Positions 5,332-6,291 of a DNA stretch of 6,291 nucleotides are shown in pieces. A program made the translations under genes and the position numbers. The DNA comes from Nitrospirae bacterium UBA4572 (GTDB taxonomy: Bacteria; Nitrospirota; Leptospirillia; Leptospirillales; Leptospirillaceae). Numbering within the stretch: position 1 is the first letter of the stretch; every line of letters starts with the position of its first letter. Below the pieces are notes generated by a model, which was given only the letters and a program-made list of their open reading frames with translations, had not been told where the DNA came from and searched no databases. The DNA is taken from contig DGKK01000058.1 of the NCBI GenBank assembly GCA_002387725.1, forward strand, positions 19,171 through 25,461. Reading direction: 5' to 3'.

Positions 5332-6291
5332 TGTCCGTCGTCCCAGGGGTGTTTTTCCGGGGAGGCCTGGCAGAGCTCCACCATGGTGAGGACCCATTCG
5401 GCATGGCTCCAGGTCAGGGGGGAGGCCGAACGGACCTCCAGTGTCCGGGGGTGATACTGCTCCGCCAGCATTCCCGAGCCCGCGGCCCTCTCCACGACCC
5501 AGTCGAGGAGGGCGCGGACATTCTCGGAATGCAGAGGATCGGGGACGGTCCGAATCAGCCATCTCGCCTTCCAGAGGGTCGCGATGATCCAGGGATTTCC
5601 TGGATGGGCGGGGTTTTCCCGATAGTAGGAATCGTTGGCGTAGCGAATAACCCCTCCTTCGGGGAGGGTGAGCCGGCGAAAGAGATGCTCCATGGCCGGC
5701 GCCAGCCGGGTATCCTGGGGAGAAAAGATGTCGAGCCAGAAGAGGGCCGACAGGCTGGAGTCCGGGACGGGGTCGGGGGAGAGGGAGCCGTTGGCTTCGA
5801 GTTTGAGCCCCCGAAGGAATGTCTGGGGGCCGGGATCGAAGAGGCGTTCGGCCAGAGACTCTTTCATTGAGCCGGCAATTTTCTCGAACTCCTGGGCAAA
5901 GGAGGTGTCTCCGAATCTTCGTGCCATGCGGGAGGCCGAAAAAAGTCCCGCAATGACCGTGGCCACGGTAAAGGTCCAGATCCCCGCCCGTTCCTCCCAC
6001 AGGTCGTAGGAGGGGCAGGGAAGGCCGCTGGCGGAGCTCCGGAAGCCTGCAAGAAAGTGGGCGGAGGGGAGGACGAAGGAGCGATAGAGCCCGTAGAGGG
6101 AATCGATGTCGCGGTATCGTTCGATATGGCGCTCGAAAGCCCAGATGGACAAGGCTGTCTCGTCCTCCTGAATCGGGAACTCAGGGGTCCCGGGAACCCC
6201 TGAAGGATGCCAGGAAGATCCGGGAGAGAGGGAGGGGTGATATTTGTGGAGCAGGAAGCCTTCCCGGGAGAGGAGCCCCGGGAGGAGGTCG
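5328..6291 (-). CDS. Glycoside hydrolase family 15 protein (glucoamylase-like), C-terminal part
   Basis: GH15 enzymes are (alpha/alpha)6-barrel inverting hydrolases that release glucose from alpha-glucans; relatives include glucodextranases and bacterial trehalases. The visible 320 residues are the C-terminal part, and the frame is open to the window edge, so the N-terminus lies outside. QEDETAL (41-47) matches the substrate-binding stretch of the family. YDLWEERAG (95-103) carries the expected general-acid glutamate at E99 or E100. GNPWIIATLW is at 231-240. LAEQYHPRTLEVRSASPLTW (275-294) carries the expected general base E277 before the PLTWSHAEW signature. A TTG at 6150-6152 is not the start, because conserved GH15 sequence continues upstream of it. 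The exact substrate (starch, glycogen, trehalose) cannot be told from this part. Its stop overlaps nth by four bases. Confidence 0.9.
   Translation of the reverse strand, partial: DLLPGLLSREGFLLHKYHPSLSPGSSWHPSGVPGTPEFPIQEDETALSIWAFERHIERYRDIDSLYGLYRSFVLPSAHFLAGFRSSASGLPCPSYDLWEERAGIWTFTVATVIAGLFSASRMARRFGDTSFAQEFEKIAGSMKESLAERLFDPGPQTFLRGLKLEANGSLSPDPVPDSSLSALFWLDIFSPQDTRLAPAMEHLFRRLTLPEGGVIRYANDSYYRENPAHPGNPWIIATLWKARWLIRTVPDPLHSENVRALLDWVVERAAGSGMLAEQYHPRTLEVRSASPLTWSHAEWVLTMVELCQASPEKHPWDDGH

Noticed and set aside
5332..6000. Extension of the nth frame upstream to 6000, giving a 451-residue protein or fusion
   Set aside because: This part overlaps the GH15 coding region in another frame, and GH15 motifs there are conserved while the extension shows no recognisable sequence. 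The Nth family begins at the TTG near 5331.

Overview
The window is a GC-rich, densely packed stretch of bacterial chromosome with every convincing gene on the minus strand. The organism is a Gram-negative bacterium: it carries two genes for the inner core of lipopolysaccharide (a heptose kinase and CMP-Kdo synthetase) beside housekeeping genes. GTG and TTG starts and 4-base gene overlaps are frequent. The mix would fit a deep-branching phylum such as Nitrospirota, but nothing here fixes the taxon.

In transcription order (right to left), the window opens inside a GH15-family alpha-glucan hydrolase (5328-6291, N-terminus outside the window). This overlaps by four bases with an endonuclease III gene, nth (4645-5331). 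The TAA stop of nth lies inside a perfect TATAAT -10 box that appears to drive the next gene, a 66-residue two-helix membrane protein of the YgaP-like/DUF2892 family (4335-4535). A strong GC-rich hairpin follows that gene.

A 420-base gene-free interval (3915-4334) then holds a good sigma70-type promoter (4129-4157), whose -35 box is framed by a perfect 7-bp inverted repeat, and a roughly 200-nt leader. Behind it lies a compact set of four genes, probably one operon: lepA (elongation factor 4, 2085-3914), lepB (signal peptidase I, 1444-2088, overlapping lepA by four bases), hldA (heptose-7-phosphate kinase, 334-1407) and the start of kdsB (CMP-Kdo synthetase, 1-325, cut by the window edge).

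The operon joins translation quality control (LepA) and signal peptide removal at the inner membrane (LepB) with supply of the two sugars of the LPS inner core, ADP-heptose (HldA step) and CMP-Kdo (KdsB step). All four products therefore bear on building the cell envelope. I see no mobile element, CRISPR array, RNA gene or obviously new system. The points worth a second look are regulatory: the inverted repeat over the lepA promoter, the stop codon sharing bases with a -10 box, and ambiguous start codons in lepA and kdsB.
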